Of a stretch of 64,000 bases of DNA, positions 7,073-15,788 are shown piece by piece. Source of the DNA: Polynucleobacter sp. AP-Nino-20-G2 (GTDB lineage Bacteria > Pseudomonadota > Gammaproteobacteria > Burkholderiales > Burkholderiaceae); the NCBI RefSeq assembly GCF_018688235.1, contig NZ_CP061313.1:62001-126000 (forward strand). The letters run 5' to 3'. Made by a program: the position numbers and the translations under genes. Within the stretch, counting starts at the first letter, position 1. The number at the start of each line of letters is the position of its first letter. The notes under the pieces are model-generated. The model had not been told where the DNA came from. It ran no database searches and worked only from the letters and a program-made list of their open reading frames with translations.

Positions 7073-7696
7073 GTGGCACGTTACTTAGGGCCTAAGGCCA
7101 AATTAGCACGTCGGGAAGGTACCGACTTATTTTTAAAGAGCGCACGTCGCGCCCTGTCAGACAAGTGCAAGTTAGATACTAAGCCTGGTCAACATGGCCG
7201 TACATCTGGCTCAAGAACATCCGATTACGGTAATCAGTTGCGTGAAAAGCAAAAGGTTAAGCGTATCTATGGCGTATTGGAGCGTCAATTCCGTCGTTAC
7301 TTCGCAGAGGCTGAGCGTCGTAAGGGCAACACTGGTGAAACACTGCTCCAGTTGCTTGAGTCACGTTTAGATAACGTTGTGTATCGCATGGGCTTTGGCT
7401 CTACTCGTGCCGAAGCGCGGCAATTGGTTTCTCATTGCGCAATTTTGCTCAATGGCAATCCAGTAAACATTCCATCTATTCAGGTTAAGCCTGGTGATGT
7501 AGTTGCTATTCGTGAAAAAGCGAAGAAACAAGCGCGTATTACAGAATCACTCAATTTGGTTCAGCAGATGTCTGCAGTGGGCTGGGTATCAGTCGACGCA
7601 GCGAAGCTGGAGGGAACATTTAAGCAAGTGCCTGACCGTGAAGATATTAGCGGCGAAATTAATGAAAGTTTGATCGTCGAATTGTATTCACGCTAA
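7073..7696 (+). CDS. rpsD: 30S ribosomal protein S4
   Basis: A 207-residue protein starting at GTG (ARYLGPKAKLARREGTDLFL). The frame is open upstream to 7025, but that extension is not S4-like and AAGGAAAG precedes this GTG by 4-5 nt. The S4 RNA-binding domain is at about residues 97-160 (LLQLLESRLDNVVYRMGFG...). S4 is a primary 16S rRNA binder and in E. coli the translational repressor of the alpha operon. It sits between rpsK and rpoA, with a structured leader in front that could respond to S4. Confidence 0.97.
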   Translation: MARYLGPKAKLARREGTDLFLKSARRALSDKCKLDTKPGQHGRTSGSRTSDYGNQLREKQKVKRIYGVLERQFRRYFAEAERRKGNTGETLLQLLESRLDNVVYRMGFGSTRAEARQLVSHCAILLNGNPVNIPSIQVKPGDVVAIREKAKKQARITESLNLVQQMSAVGWVSVDAAKLEGTFKQVPDREDISGEINESLIVELYSR

Positions 7697-7719
7697 TTAG
7701 GCACTCTCAAGGAAAAAAT

Positions 7720-8700
7720 ATGCAAACAAATTTGCTCAAGCCAAAAATTATTTCTGTTGAAGCGCTTACCGCCAACCAAGCTAAGGTTGTTATGGAGCCG
7801 TTCGAGCGTGGCTATGGCCACACACTCGGCAATGCATTACGTCGTGTTTTGTTGTCCTCGATGGTTGGTTATGCGCCAACTGAAGTAGCAATTGCAGGTG
7901 TTGTTCATGAGTACTCCACATTAGATGGCGTTCAAGAGGATGTAGTTAATCTCTTGTTGAACCTCAAAGGTATCGTATTTAAGTTGCAGTCACGTGATGA
8001 AGTTACTATCAATTTGCGTAAAGAAGGCCCAGGCGTTGTTACAGCAAAAGATATTGATTTGCCACATGATGTAGAAATCATTAATCCTGATCACGTAATC
8101 GCTCACTTGTCAGCTGGTGGCAAGTTGGATATGCAGATTAAGGTTGAAAAAGGCCGTGGTTATGTACCAGGCAATATGCGTCAATACCATGACGAAGCTA
8201 CCAAGATCATTGGTCGTATCGTTTTGGATGCCTCATTTAGCCCAGTTAGCCGTGTTAGCTATGCTGTTGAATCTGCTCGTGTTGAGCAGCGTACCGACCT
8301 CGATCGTCTCGTAATGACTATTGAAACAAACGGTGTGTTGTCTCCTGAAGAGGCGATTCGTCAAGCGGCTACCATTTTGGTTGATCAGTTAGTTGTGTTC
8401 GCAGCCCTCGAAAGCAGCGAAATTTCTGGTGATCTCGCACCAAGCCGCTCATCAATGGTTGATCCAATGTTGATGCGTCCAGTTGATGATCTCGAACTCA
8501 CAGTGCGCTCTGCAAACTGCTTGAAGGCTGAGAACATTTATTACATTGGTGACTTGATTCAACGTACAGAGAATGAATTGTTGAAGACGCCTAATCTAGG
8601 TCGTAAGTCTTTGAATGAAATCAAGGATGTATTGGCGGCTCGTGGCTTAAGTCTTGGCATGAAACTCGAAAGCTGGCCTCCAGCTAACCTCGAGAAATAA
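7720..8700 (+). CDS. rpoA: RNA polymerase alpha subunit
   Basis: A 326-residue protein with the N-terminal dimerisation and assembly domain (EPFERGYGHTLGNALRRVLL near residues 30-48) and the C-terminal domain (DDLELTVRSANCLKAENI to LGRKSLNEIKDVL near residues 250-310) that contacts UP elements and activators. The length is normal for betaproteobacteria. AAGGAAAA precedes the ATG. Its position between rpsD and rplQ in the alpha operon couples polymerase and ribosome synthesis. Confidence 0.98.
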   Translation: MQTNLLKPKIISVEALTANQAKVVMEPFERGYGHTLGNALRRVLLSSMVGYAPTEVAIAGVVHEYSTLDGVQEDVVNLLLNLKGIVFKLQSRDEVTINLRKEGPGVVTAKDIDLPHDVEIINPDHVIAHLSAGGKLDMQIKVEKGRGYVPGNMRQYHDEATKIIGRIVLDASFSPVSRVSYAVESARVEQRTDLDRLVMTIETNGVLSPEEAIRQAATILVDQLVVFAALESSEISGDLAPSRSSMVDPMLMRPVDDLELTVRSANCLKAENIYYIGDLIQRTENELLKTPNLGRKSLNEIKDVLAARGLSLGMKLESWPPANLEK

Positions 8701-8716
8701 TTAGAAAGGAAGCATC

Positions 8717-9109
8717 ATGCGTCACGGAAACGGCTTACGCAAACTAAACAGAACATCATCACATCGCTTGGCGATGCTGCGCAACATGTCCAATTCTCTT
8801 TTGGAGCACGAAGTGATTAAAACCACTTTGCCAAAAGCTAAAGAATTGCGCATGGTTGTTGAGCCTTTGATTACCTTGGGTAAAAAAGACAACTTAGCAA
8901 ACCGTCGCTTGGCATTTAATCGCACACGTGATCGCGATATCGTGACTAAGCTCTTTACAGAACTTGGCCCACGTTATGCAACACGTCCAGGTGGCTACCT
9001 TCGTATTTTGAAGTTTGGCTTCCGTCATGGCGATAATGCTCCAATGGCTTTGGTTGAGCTGGTAGATCGCCCAGAAGTTGAAGAAACAGCAGTAGCTGAA
9101 GAGGCTTAA
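8717..9109 (+). CDS. rplQ: 50S ribosomal protein L17
   Basis: A 130-residue protein beginning MRHGNGLRKLNRTSSHRLAM, the diagnostic L17 N-terminus, with LITLGKKDNLANRRLAF further on and a Glu/Ala-rich tail. L17 lies near the polypeptide exit tunnel. AGAAAGGAAG precedes the ATG. It is the last gene of the alpha operon, followed 15 bp later by a strong terminator. Confidence 0.98.
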   Translation: MRHGNGLRKLNRTSSHRLAMLRNMSNSLLEHEVIKTTLPKAKELRMVVEPLITLGKKDNLANRRLAFNRTRDRDIVTKLFTELGPRYATRPGGYLRILKFGFRHGDNAPMALVELVDRPEVEETAVAEEA

Positions 9110-9124
9110 GCTCTTTTGCAGGAT

Positions 9125-9154
9125 AAAAAGCCAGGCTTCGGTCTGGCTTTTTTC
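9125..9154 (+). terminator. Intrinsic terminator of the alpha operon
   Basis: Bases 9125-9134 pair perfectly with 9143-9152. The stem is AAAAAGCCAG/CTGGCTTTTT, extended inward by a G-U and a C-G pair closing on the stable TTCG tetraloop, and it ends in a T-run. It separates the ribosomal cluster from cutA. Confidence 0.92.
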
Positions 9155-9177
9155 ATTTGGACAGCGTTAAATACTGC

Positions 9178-9519
9178 ATGACCTCAATCCAATCATCCCC
9201 GGTATTAGTTGTAGTTAGTAGCTTTTCTAAGCTAGCCGACGCGCAAGCTATGGCAAGAAGCTTGATAGAGAATCGCTTGGCCGCCTGCGTACAAATACAG
9301 GAAGGAATGCATTCCATTTATCGATGGGAAGGGGAAATCTGTGAAGAGCGGGAAGTAGTGCTGTCTGCCAAAACAATTGCAGCTCAATGGGATGAAATAA
9401 GTAACTTCATTAAAAATAATCACCCCTATGATCTTCCGGAAGTATTAGCATTTACGCCAGAAAAATACGAAGCACAATATGGTGACTGGGTACGAGCAGA
9501 GGTAAAGTCTGGATTATGA
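9178..9519 (+). CDS. cutA: CutA family divalent-cation tolerance protein
   Basis: A 113-residue protein with the CutA features VLVVVSSFSKLADAQAMARSL, ENRLAACVQI, and SIYRWEGEI followed by EVVLSAKT; the C-terminal segment HPYDLPEVLAF is the family hallmark. CutA forms trimers and is linked to metal tolerance; its molecular job is unsettled. The ATG at 9178 is preferred over a TTG at 9157, which abuts the terminator. No Shine-Dalgarno sequence is visible before 9178. The stop overlaps the dsbD start (ATGA), so the two are coupled; cutA-dsbD pairing is common in beta- and gammaproteobacteria. Confidence 0.92.
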   Translation: MTSIQSSPVLVVVSSFSKLADAQAMARSLIENRLAACVQIQEGMHSIYRWEGEICEEREVVLSAKTIAAQWDEISNFIKNNHPYDLPEVLAFTPEKYEAQYGDWVRAEVKSGL

Positions 9520-11204
9520 ATTTCATTAAAAAAATTACTTTTATTACTGCGATAGTGCTGATGTTTGCGGGCCAGGGATTTGCTGCGCCAGAATTTTTGC
9601 CCCCAGAAAAAGCATTTAGGGCTGAAGCAACATGGCTACAAAACTCCAATGAAACTGAGATAGAGCTATTTCCCGCTAAAGGGTATTACATCTATCAAGA
9701 GTCACTTCATTTTCAGATGGGCTCTCAGGCCAATAAACTCAAGGCGGTGCACGCAACACTCCCTATCGGCGTGGAAAAGTTTGATGAGACTTTTCAGAAG
9801 AAGATGCGGATTTATAAGCAAGCATTCTTGGTGACTCTTGACCAGAAGGCTGAGATTGATAAGCCGATGTATTTGGAGGTGGAACTCCAGGGTTGTGCAG
9901 AGGCGGGGATTTGTTATCCGCCGATGACTATGAAATTTATGCTCTCGGGCCCGGGTGTGAAAGCTGCACCAATACCGGAGATGCTTGAGGGGGCGAGCTC
10001 AAAAGAATCGTCCGATGGCAAATTAAGTTTGATGGATCTGTGGCGTGAACGTGATGATGTGAATGCCATTGGCCGTTTCCTGGAAAGCACTCCAACGGCC
10101 TACTTATTTTTAGCATTCTTTATTTTGGGTTTAGCGCTTGCATTTACGCCTTGCGTCTTACCGATGCTCCCAATCTTGTCTAGTGTGGTATTTGGGACTC
10201 AAGGCAATCAATCGATATCCAAGGCCAGAGCAAGCCTCTTGGCGATGGCTTATGTCTTGGGTATGGCTTGTGTATACGCACTTGCTGGGGTCTTGATGGC
10301 AGCATTAGGCGGTAGCGTCCAGCGTGCCCTGCAGAGCCCTGTAGCGCTTATCGGATTCTCGGTGCTACTGCTGGCCTTATCAGGAAGCTTATTTGGTCTC
10401 TATGACCTCAGATTGCCTCAATCGTGGCATCAGCAGATCGATCGTTTGGCCGGACGGCATGAAGGTGGCAACATGATGGGGGCTTTTGCCCTGGGAGGAA
10501 TATCAACCCTCGTTGCCAGTCCTTGCATTACCGCCCCCTTAGCCGGAGTTCTGGCGTTTATAGCCCAAACGGGTTCGATGAGCTTGGGGGCTGGACTCCT
10601 ATTTGTGATGGCTCTAGGTATGGGTCTGCCACTGTTCTTGATCGCAATTGAAGCGCGTATTTTGATACCTTCCACGGGTATTTGGATGGTATGGCTTCAG
10701 AGAACACTTGGCGTCTTATTGGTGGCCACGGCAGCATGGATAGCCTCCCCATTAATTCAGGGTGGAAATAATGAAGCAGGTAAGCTCGTTATTAATGGAC
10801 AGCGACAGCACCAAATCGGTAACGCTCGTTTTTCTATCATTGAATCTAATGCGCAGTTGGATGAATTTCTGGCGCAAGCAAAAGCAGAGAAAAAATTAGT
10901 GCTGCTGGATTTTTATGCGGACTGGTGCATCTCTTGCAAGGAGATGGAGGTTAATACCTTTGCTAATTCCGAGGTAAACCAAGAGTTACAACAATTGGTG
11001 TTGCTGCAGGCTGATGTCACAAAAAATAGCGCCGAGAATCAAGCCTTACTCAAACGATTTAATTTGTATGGCCCACCTGGCATTTTGATATTTGATCTCA
11101 ACTCCGAAGAGTTAAAAGATCAGCGTGTGATTGGCTACATGCCACCACAACGATTTGTGGAGCGCCTAAAAAAAGTCTTAGGAAATGAAGTGACTAAAGA
11201 CTGA
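9516..11204 (+). CDS. dsbD: Thiol:disulfide interchange protein DsbD
   Basis: A 562-residue inner-membrane protein that moves electrons from cytoplasmic thioredoxin to periplasmic partners such as DsbC, also encoded in this window. Order: signal peptide (about 1-23), periplasmic alpha domain with the pair in QGCAEAGICYPP (about 129-135), eight-helix membrane domain with cysteines in FTPCVLPML and ASPCITAPL, then a thioredoxin-like gamma domain with YADWCISCKEME near residue 470. All six catalytic cysteines are present. It starts within the cutA stop and ends inside an inverted repeat shared with convergent hemB. Confidence 0.97.
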   Translation: MNFIKKITFITAIVLMFAGQGFAAPEFLPPEKAFRAEATWLQNSNETEIELFPAKGYYIYQESLHFQMGSQANKLKAVHATLPIGVEKFDETFQKKMRIYKQAFLVTLDQKAEIDKPMYLEVELQGCAEAGICYPPMTMKFMLSGPGVKAAPIPEMLEGASSKESSDGKLSLMDLWRERDDVNAIGRFLESTPTAYLFLAFFILGLALAFTPCVLPMLPILSSVVFGTQGNQSISKARASLLAMAYVLGMACVYALAGVLMAALGGSVQRALQSPVALIGFSVLLLALSGSLFGLYDLRLPQSWHQQIDRLAGRHEGGNMMGAFALGGISTLVASPCITAPLAGVLAFIAQTGSMSLGAGLLFVMALGMGLPLFLIAIEARILIPSTGIWMVWLQRTLGVLLVATAAWIASPLIQGGNNEAGKLVINGQRQHQIGNARFSIIESNAQLDEFLAQAKAEKKLVLLDFYADWCISCKEMEVNTFANSEVNQELQQLVLLQADVTKNSAENQALLKRFNLYGPPGILIFDLNSEELKDQRVIGYMPPQRFVERLKKVLGNEVTKD

Positions 11205-11235
11205 ATAAGCAGTCCAGCATTCTTATTCAGTCTTT
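11196..11235. terminator. Bidirectional terminator between dsbD and hemB
   Basis: A perfect 14-bp inverted repeat: AAAGACTGAATAAG (11196-11209) and CTTATTCAGTCTTT (11222-11235), with a 12-nt loop. The dsbD stop codon (11202-11204) lies inside the left arm. It lies between convergent genes and could end transcripts from both sides, though the T-runs are only three bases long. Confidence 0.65.
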
Positions 11236-11249
11236 GCGGAAAACGGTAA

Positions 11250-12269
11250 TTACTTGTTTGCTTTTAAGAGACGTGCAGCCTCTAGTGCGAAATAAGTCAA
11301 AATGCCATCTGCACCTGCACGTTTAAATGCCAATAGAGATTCCATCATGACGGCATCATGATCAAGCCAGCCATTTTGCGCAGCTGCTTTGAGCATGGCG
11401 TATTCACCGCTGACTTGATACGCATAAGTTGGGTAAGCAAATTCATCTCTTACCCTGCGAATGATATCAAGATAAGGCATGCCTGGTTTAACCATCACCA
11501 TATCAGCACCCTCACTGATATCTAGTGCAACCTCCCGCAAAGCCTCGTCGGTATTGGCGCAATCCATTTGATATGTTTTTTTATCAGCCTTACCTAAATT
11601 CTTTGCGGAACCTACCGCATCGCGGAATGGACCATAAAAGGCGGATGCGTATTTTGCGGAGTAGGCCATGATGCGTGTATGAATGAGCTTCTTTTGCTCA
11701 AGCGCTTCACGAATTTTCCCGATACGTCCATCCATCATGTCAGAGGGGGCAAGAATGTCTACACCGGCCTCTGCTTGCGCGACCGCTTGCTGAACCAGAA
11801 TAGTGGTTGTCTCGTCATTGAGAATGCGGCCTTGTTCATCCAGGACGCCATCCTGTCCGTGACTTGTATAAGGATCTAACGCTACGTCCGTCATGATGCC
11901 TAAATTGGGAAAACGGTTTTTGAGTTCGCGCACCGCTGTTGGAATCAATCCATTCGGATTAAAAGCTTCTTTACCATCAGGCGTTTTTAAAGCGGCATCA
12001 ATGACCGGAAAGAGTGCCATGACAGGAATGCCGAGTGACACACATTCTTCTGCAACTGAAAATAGTAGATCGAGTGAAACGCGATTCACGCCTAGCATAG
12101 ATGCAACGGCTTGAGATTGATTGCTGCCCTCAAGCAGAAAGATGGGGTAGATCAAATCATTCGCGCTCAGATGATTTTCTTGCATGAGGCGACGCGACCA
12201 ATCATCACGACGCATTCGACGCGGACGGTGTGCTGGAAAGTTCAATAAAGAGTTAGCTTGTGATTTCAT
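11250..12269 (-). CDS. hemB: Delta-aminolevulinic acid dehydratase (porphobilinogen synthase)
   Basis: A 339-residue enzyme that condenses two 5-aminolevulinate molecules to porphobilinogen, the second committed step of haem synthesis. Visible: N-terminal HRPRRMRRDDWSRRLMQE; first active-site Lys in IMAYSAKYASAFYGPFRDA; second in DMVMVKPGMPYLDI. ATG at 12269 is chosen: AAGAAG is directly upstream and the length is normal, whereas a longer frame to 12326 would add 19 residues without family support. With this start it overlaps the 3' end of engB by 17 bp. hemA at 58-59 kb supplies the upstream precursor. Confidence 0.96.
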   Translation of the reverse strand: MKSQANSLLNFPAHRPRRMRRDDWSRRLMQENHLSANDLIYPIFLLEGSNQSQAVASMLGVNRVSLDLLFSVAEECVSLGIPVMALFPVIDAALKTPDGKEAFNPNGLIPTAVRELKNRFPNLGIMTDVALDPYTSHGQDGVLDEQGRILNDETTTILVQQAVAQAEAGVDILAPSDMMDGRIGKIREALEQKKLIHTRIMAYSAKYASAFYGPFRDAVGSAKNLGKADKKTYQMDCANTDEALREVALDISEGADMVMVKPGMPYLDIIRRVRDEFAYPTYAYQVSGEYAMLKAAAQNGWLDHDAVMMESLLAFKRAGADGILTYFALEAARLLKANK

Positions 12270-12918
12270 CTTCTTGAGTCTCTGCTTCAAATAACCATTT
12301 AATAACAATATTGTCAGCCTCTTCAAGACCTATCCGCTTAGTGCTTGAAAATAATTGTGCCGTAAGTTGCTTAGATTCTCCGTTGCCATCAGGCAGCGCA
12401 GGGTCGTATTGTTGCAATTGCTTGCGGACTGCTTCAAGCGCATGTTTGCACTCGCTTTTATTGAGTTTGTCGCATTTACTGAGTAGCACATGAATGGGTT
12501 TGCCAGTTGGCACAAACCATTGGATCATTTGTTCATCTAGATCGGTAATGCCGCGTCTAGAGTCCACAATCAATACCATTCCTACTAGCTGTTCCCGCTC
12601 TTGCAGGTAATCGCTGAGGAGGGCATTCCAGTGGTATTTGGTCTCATGATTCACGGCGGCATAGCCATATCCTGGTAAATCGACTAAATAGGCCAAAAGG
12701 TCATCTTTTGCGAAAAGGCCAAAATAGTTAATATGTTGGGTGCGGCCAGGGGTTTTACTGGCAAAAGCCAACCTTTTTTGGTTGCAAAGCACATTTATGG
12801 CGCTAGATTTGCCGGCATTTGAGCGCCCAGCAAAGGCTACCTCCCGCAGTGGAGTGGCAGGCAGGCAATGGGTGTCATTGACTGTTGTCGCGAATCGGGC
12901 TTGAAAGAGTTTAGACAT
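12253..12918 (-). CDS. engB: Ribosome biogenesis GTPase EngB (YsxC/YihA)
   Basis: A 221-residue GTPase of the TrmE-Era-EngA-EngB family needed for large-subunit assembly. The G motifs are clear: G1 FAGRSNAGKSS (about 29-39), G2 in KTPGRTQHINYF, G3 VDLPGYGYA, and G4 LSKCDKLN. The length is normal. It is transcribed toward hemB with an overlap and diverges from the cytochrome c gene at 13033 across a 114-bp gap that must hold both promoters. In betaproteobacteria engB is commonly next to a cytochrome c gene and hemB, as here. Confidence 0.97.
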   Translation of the reverse strand: MSKLFQARFATTVNDTHCLPATPLREVAFAGRSNAGKSSAINVLCNQKRLAFASKTPGRTQHINYFGLFAKDDLLAYLVDLPGYGYAAVNHETKYHWNALLSDYLQEREQLVGMVLIVDSRRGITDLDEQMIQWFVPTGKPIHVLLSKCDKLNKSECKHALEAVRKQLQQYDPALPDGNGESKQLTAQLFSSTKRIGLEEADNIVIKWLFEAETQEDEITS

Positions 12919-13032
12919 GTCCAGAAGCTATTGTAAAATCACGCAAAATCATGAAATATCTCATGGTGTTGGGTAAAAGGTTGTAAAAGTAGGGCCCAAA
13001 CACTTTTAGGAATTTTTGCCAAGGTAAACATA

Positions 13033-13767
13033 ATGCGTCAAACCTCTCAAATCTCCAAATTAACTAGCTTAAGTGCTAGCCTTACGGCCGGTTTTTTCCT
13101 GGCTATCACCAGTCTTTCAGGCGCCGCTAGTGCTTCTGATGCTGCTCCAGCAGCCGCCCCCATGGCGGAGGCCGCAGCAAAGCCTGCTGTTCCTGGCAAG
13201 CCAAAAGTCGATGTGGCTGCCGGTGAAGCTCTCTATTCAAATGGGGATGCCACACGTGGCGTGACTGCTTGCCTTACTTGTCATGGCCCTAAAGGACAGA
13301 GCGCAACAGCTACTTGGCCTAAATTGTCAGCACAGCATGCAGCTTACACAGCTAAGCAGCTGAAAAACTTCAAAGAAGGCACTCGTGCCAATCCAGTCAT
13401 GATGGGTATGGCTGCTACTTTGACTGAGCAAGATATGCAAAATATTGCTGCATTCTTGGTTAAGCAACCAGCCTCACAGGGTGTTGCTCAGAACAAAGAC
13501 ACTATTGAGCTTGGACAAAGCATCTATCGTGGCGGTATCGCTGCTAAAGGCGTTCCAGCATGTGCGGCGTGTCACAGCCCAACAGGTGCTGGCATTCCAT
13601 CTCAGTACCCACGAGTAGGCGGTCAGTGGGCTGAGTACAACGCGGCGCAGTTGTTAGCGTTCCGTGAAGGCACTCGTAAAAATAGTACTCAGATGACTAC
13701 GATCGCTAGTAAGCTTTCAGATCAAGAAATGAAGGCAGTCTCAGATTACATGGCTGGTTTGCATTAA
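13033..13767 (+). CDS. Dihaem cytochrome c (cytochrome c4 type)
   Basis: A 244-residue secreted protein with a signal peptide (about 1-34, ending near SGAASAS), an Ala/Pro-rich linker, and two class I cytochrome domains. The haem motifs are CLTCH (80-84) and CAACH (177-181), each followed by a probable axial Met (MMGM and the later QMTTI segment). Two tandem haem domains fit the cytochrome c4 family, periplasmic electron donors to terminal oxidases; the bc1 complex at 48.7-51.5 kb could feed it. It diverges from engB and ends at a strong terminator. Confidence 0.93.
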   Translation: MRQTSQISKLTSLSASLTAGFFLAITSLSGAASASDAAPAAAPMAEAAAKPAVPGKPKVDVAAGEALYSNGDATRGVTACLTCHGPKGQSATATWPKLSAQHAAYTAKQLKNFKEGTRANPVMMGMAATLTEQDMQNIAAFLVKQPASQGVAQNKDTIELGQSIYRGGIAAKGVPACAACHSPTGAGIPSQYPRVGGQWAEYNAAQLLAFREGTRKNSTQMTTIASKLSDQEMKAVSDYMAGLH

Positions 13768-13787
13768 TCAGTCTTCAGCATCAAAAT

Positions 13788-13818
13788 AAAAAACCCCGCT
13801 ACATCAGCGGGGTTTTTT
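13788..13818. terminator. Terminator after cytochrome c
   Basis: AAAAAACCCCGCT (13788-13800) pairs perfectly with AGCGGGGTTTTTT (13806-13818) around the 5-nt loop ACATC. The GC core with A- and T-runs on both sides makes it bidirectional, serving both the cytochrome gene and convergent lysA. Confidence 0.93.
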
Positions 13819-13860
13819 ATTGCCTACGATCGCTCAATATCGCATTTCTATATTTTCAAT

Positions 13861-15159
13861 TTAATTTGGCAAGACGCTTTCGCTTGCAAATAGATCTTGC
13901 GTTTTTTCACGAGCGCGAATGACATAAGCATTCTTACCATCAACCATAATTTCAGCAGGCTTTGGTCTAGTGTTGTAGTTTGAGGCCATGACAAAGCCAT
14001 AGGCGCCCGCAGATAAGATTGCCAATAAGTCGCCTTCTTCCACTGCGAGATTACGATCTCTTCCCAACCAATCTCCTGATTCGCAGACAGGGCCAACGAT
14101 GTCATATGTCGAGCGAGTAACCGTTTTAGTTTGAACTGGAACAATGCCGTGATATGCCTCGTAGAGAGCTGGGCGCATGAGCTCAGTCATAGCAGCATCA
14201 ACGATGCAAAAGTTTTTTTCGGCACCTGGCTTGAGATATTCCACCTGCGTGAGAAGCACGCCAGCATTACCTACCAAGGATCTGCCTGGCTCCAAGACCA
14301 CATCAAGATGGCCAAAGCCCCGTTCCGCAACTCGATTGAGTAAGGTATTGGTGAACTCTGTAATGTCAGGTGGATTGTCGTCGCCATACGAGATGCCAAG
14401 GCCACCACCCAAATCGAGATGGTGAATCACAATACCTTCTTTTTTTAATTGGCCAACTAGCTCGAGGACTTTATCGAGCGCATCAAGGTAGGGCGCGGTA
14501 GTTGTGATTTGTGAGCCAATGTGGCAATCGATACCCACAACATCGATATTTGAAAGTAAGGCAGCTTCTCTATAAGTTTTTAGAACCTCGTGATAAGCGA
14601 TGCCAAATTTATTTCCCTTTAATCCTGTAGAGATATAAGGGTGGGTTTGAGCATCGACATCGGGGTTGACGCGTAAAGAGATCGGGGCGCGACAATCGAG
14701 TTTGCCAGCCACTCGATTGATCTGATGAAGCTCCGCAATCGATTCAACATTGATGCACTTCACACCCGCTTCTAATGCCTGAGCAATTTCATCCGCAGAT
14801 TTACCAACGCCAGCGAACACCAAGCTTTTGGGATCAGCGCCAATCGCTAGCGCACGAGCTAATTCACCGCCGCTCACTAAATCAAAGCCGGCACCTAATT
14901 TTTTAAAACAATCAATGACTGCAAGATTGCTATTTGCTTTCATGGCGTAATGCACGCGTGCACGTCTTTTTCCAGTTGTGTCGACGCAGGCCTTGTCATA
15001 AGCCTGATAAGCATCAGTCAACGCCTTTTTGCTATAAATGTATAGGGGGGTGCCAAACTCTTTGGCTAAATCTGCCAAAGGAATTTCTTCGGCATACCAG
15101 CTGCCATTGCGTTCTGTAAATCCAGCTAATTGTGGAAGTGGGATTGCTTTGCTTGTCAT
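13861..15159 (-). CDS. lysA: Diaminopimelate decarboxylase
   Basis: A 432-residue pyridoxal-phosphate enzyme that decarboxylates meso-diaminopimelate to lysine. Visible: PLYIYSKKALTDAY near the N-terminus, the cofactor lysine in VHYAMKANSN (about 68-77), HIGSQI, the glycine loop DLGGGLGISY, EPGRSLVGNAG, and the C-terminal active-site CESGDWLGRDR of the decarboxylase family. Its ATG overlaps the lptM stop by 4 bp (ATGA), so the two are translated together. lptM-lysA adjacency is widespread in proteobacteria. Confidence 0.97.
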   Translation of the reverse strand: MTSKAIPLPQLAGFTERNGSWYAEEIPLADLAKEFGTPLYIYSKKALTDAYQAYDKACVDTTGKRRARVHYAMKANSNLAVIDCFKKLGAGFDLVSGGELARALAIGADPKSLVFAGVGKSADEIAQALEAGVKCINVESIAELHQINRVAGKLDCRAPISLRVNPDVDAQTHPYISTGLKGNKFGIAYHEVLKTYREAALLSNIDVVGIDCHIGSQITTTAPYLDALDKVLELVGQLKKEGIVIHHLDLGGGLGISYGDDNPPDITEFTNTLLNRVAERGFGHLDVVLEPGRSLVGNAGVLLTQVEYLKPGAEKNFCIVDAAMTELMRPALYEAYHGIVPVQTKTVTRSTYDIVGPVCESGDWLGRDRNLAVEEGDLLAILSAGAYGFVMASNYNTRPKPAEIMVDGKNAYVIRAREKTQDLFASESVLPN

Positions 15160-15347
15160 TGCTTGGCCGATGTTGGGTTAGTAGCAGTAGGGCTTTGAGG
15201 TGGATAGAGCTTGCCCTTAGGCTCTGGCTCGCTAGGCGGCACAGGAGCGGGTGGCACATTTGGTAAATATAGCGGACCTCTAACCCCACATCCAACAAGG
15301 GATATTAGAAGGCTAATACCGAGAGTTCTTATAAGAATCGCTATCAT
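15156..15347 (-). CDS. lptM: LPS translocon maturation chaperone LptM (YifL-like lipoprotein)
   Basis: A 63-residue lipoprotein with a signal peptide ending in the lipobox LVGC (Cys about residue 20). It is followed by the family motif CGVRGPLYLP and a Pro-rich tail. LptM (formerly YifL) assists maturation of the outer-membrane LPS translocon LptD in E. coli. The start MIAILIRTLG at 15347 is preferred to an upstream extension to 15404, because it gives a normal signal peptide. It overlaps lysA by 4 bp and diverges from cyaY, whose start is only 47 bp away. Confidence 0.88.
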   Translation of the reverse strand: MIAILIRTLGISLLISLVGCGVRGPLYLPNVPPAPVPPSEPEPKGKLYPPQSPTATNPTSAKQ

Positions 15348-15394
15348 GAATGTCTCTAAAACGAATGATTGAATATAGCATGCAGGACTCCAAT

Positions 15395-15778
15395 ATGAAG
15401 CCAAACAATTCGACCGTTGAAACGATTGATGACAAGCAATTCCATCAACTAGGTAGTCATTTGCTGCAGTCGATCGAGGTCGCTTTGGAGGCCGCAGATG
15501 ATGCTTTGGATCTTGATTTGGATGTAGAGCGTCAAGGTGGCAACGTAATCAACATTCGATTTAGGGATCGCAGCGTGATTGTGGTCAATACCCAGCCTCC
15601 GTTACATGAAATCTGGGTGGCTGCTAAATCTGGCGGTTATCACTATCGCTGGGCGGGAACTCTCGCATCCCCTTTGTGGTTGGATACCAAAACCGGGCGT
15701 GAACTATTGAGTGATTTATCGGAGTTTGCTAGCGCTCAAGCAGGTCAGGCCGTCAACATCAAGCTACTGAAAAGCTAG
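15395..15778 (+). CDS. cyaY: Frataxin-like iron-sulfur assembly protein CyaY
   Basis: A 127-residue frataxin homologue that binds iron and regulates cysteine desulfurase in Fe-S cluster assembly. Visible: an acidic first helix (EVALEAADDALDLDLDVERQ), then NVINIRFRDRSVIVVNTQPPLHEIWVAAKSGGYHYRW, the conserved frataxin sheet with the PPxxxIWxA motif. ATG 15395 has AGGA 7 nt upstream and is preferred over ATG 15380 and a TTG/ATG-type start near 15350, which would nearly touch the lptM start. The gene is convergent with aroB, 10 bp from its stop. Confidence 0.92.
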   Translation: MKPNNSTVETIDDKQFHQLGSHLLQSIEVALEAADDALDLDLDVERQGGNVINIRFRDRSVIVVNTQPPLHEIWVAAKSGGYHYRWAGTLASPLWLDTKTGRELLSDLSEFASAQAGQAVNIKLLKS

Positions 15779-15788
15779 CCGACAGAAA

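Noticed and set aside
12270..12326. Longer hemB start overlapping engB
   Set aside because: The added residues are not hemB-like; the ATG at 12269 has AAGAAG directly upstream.
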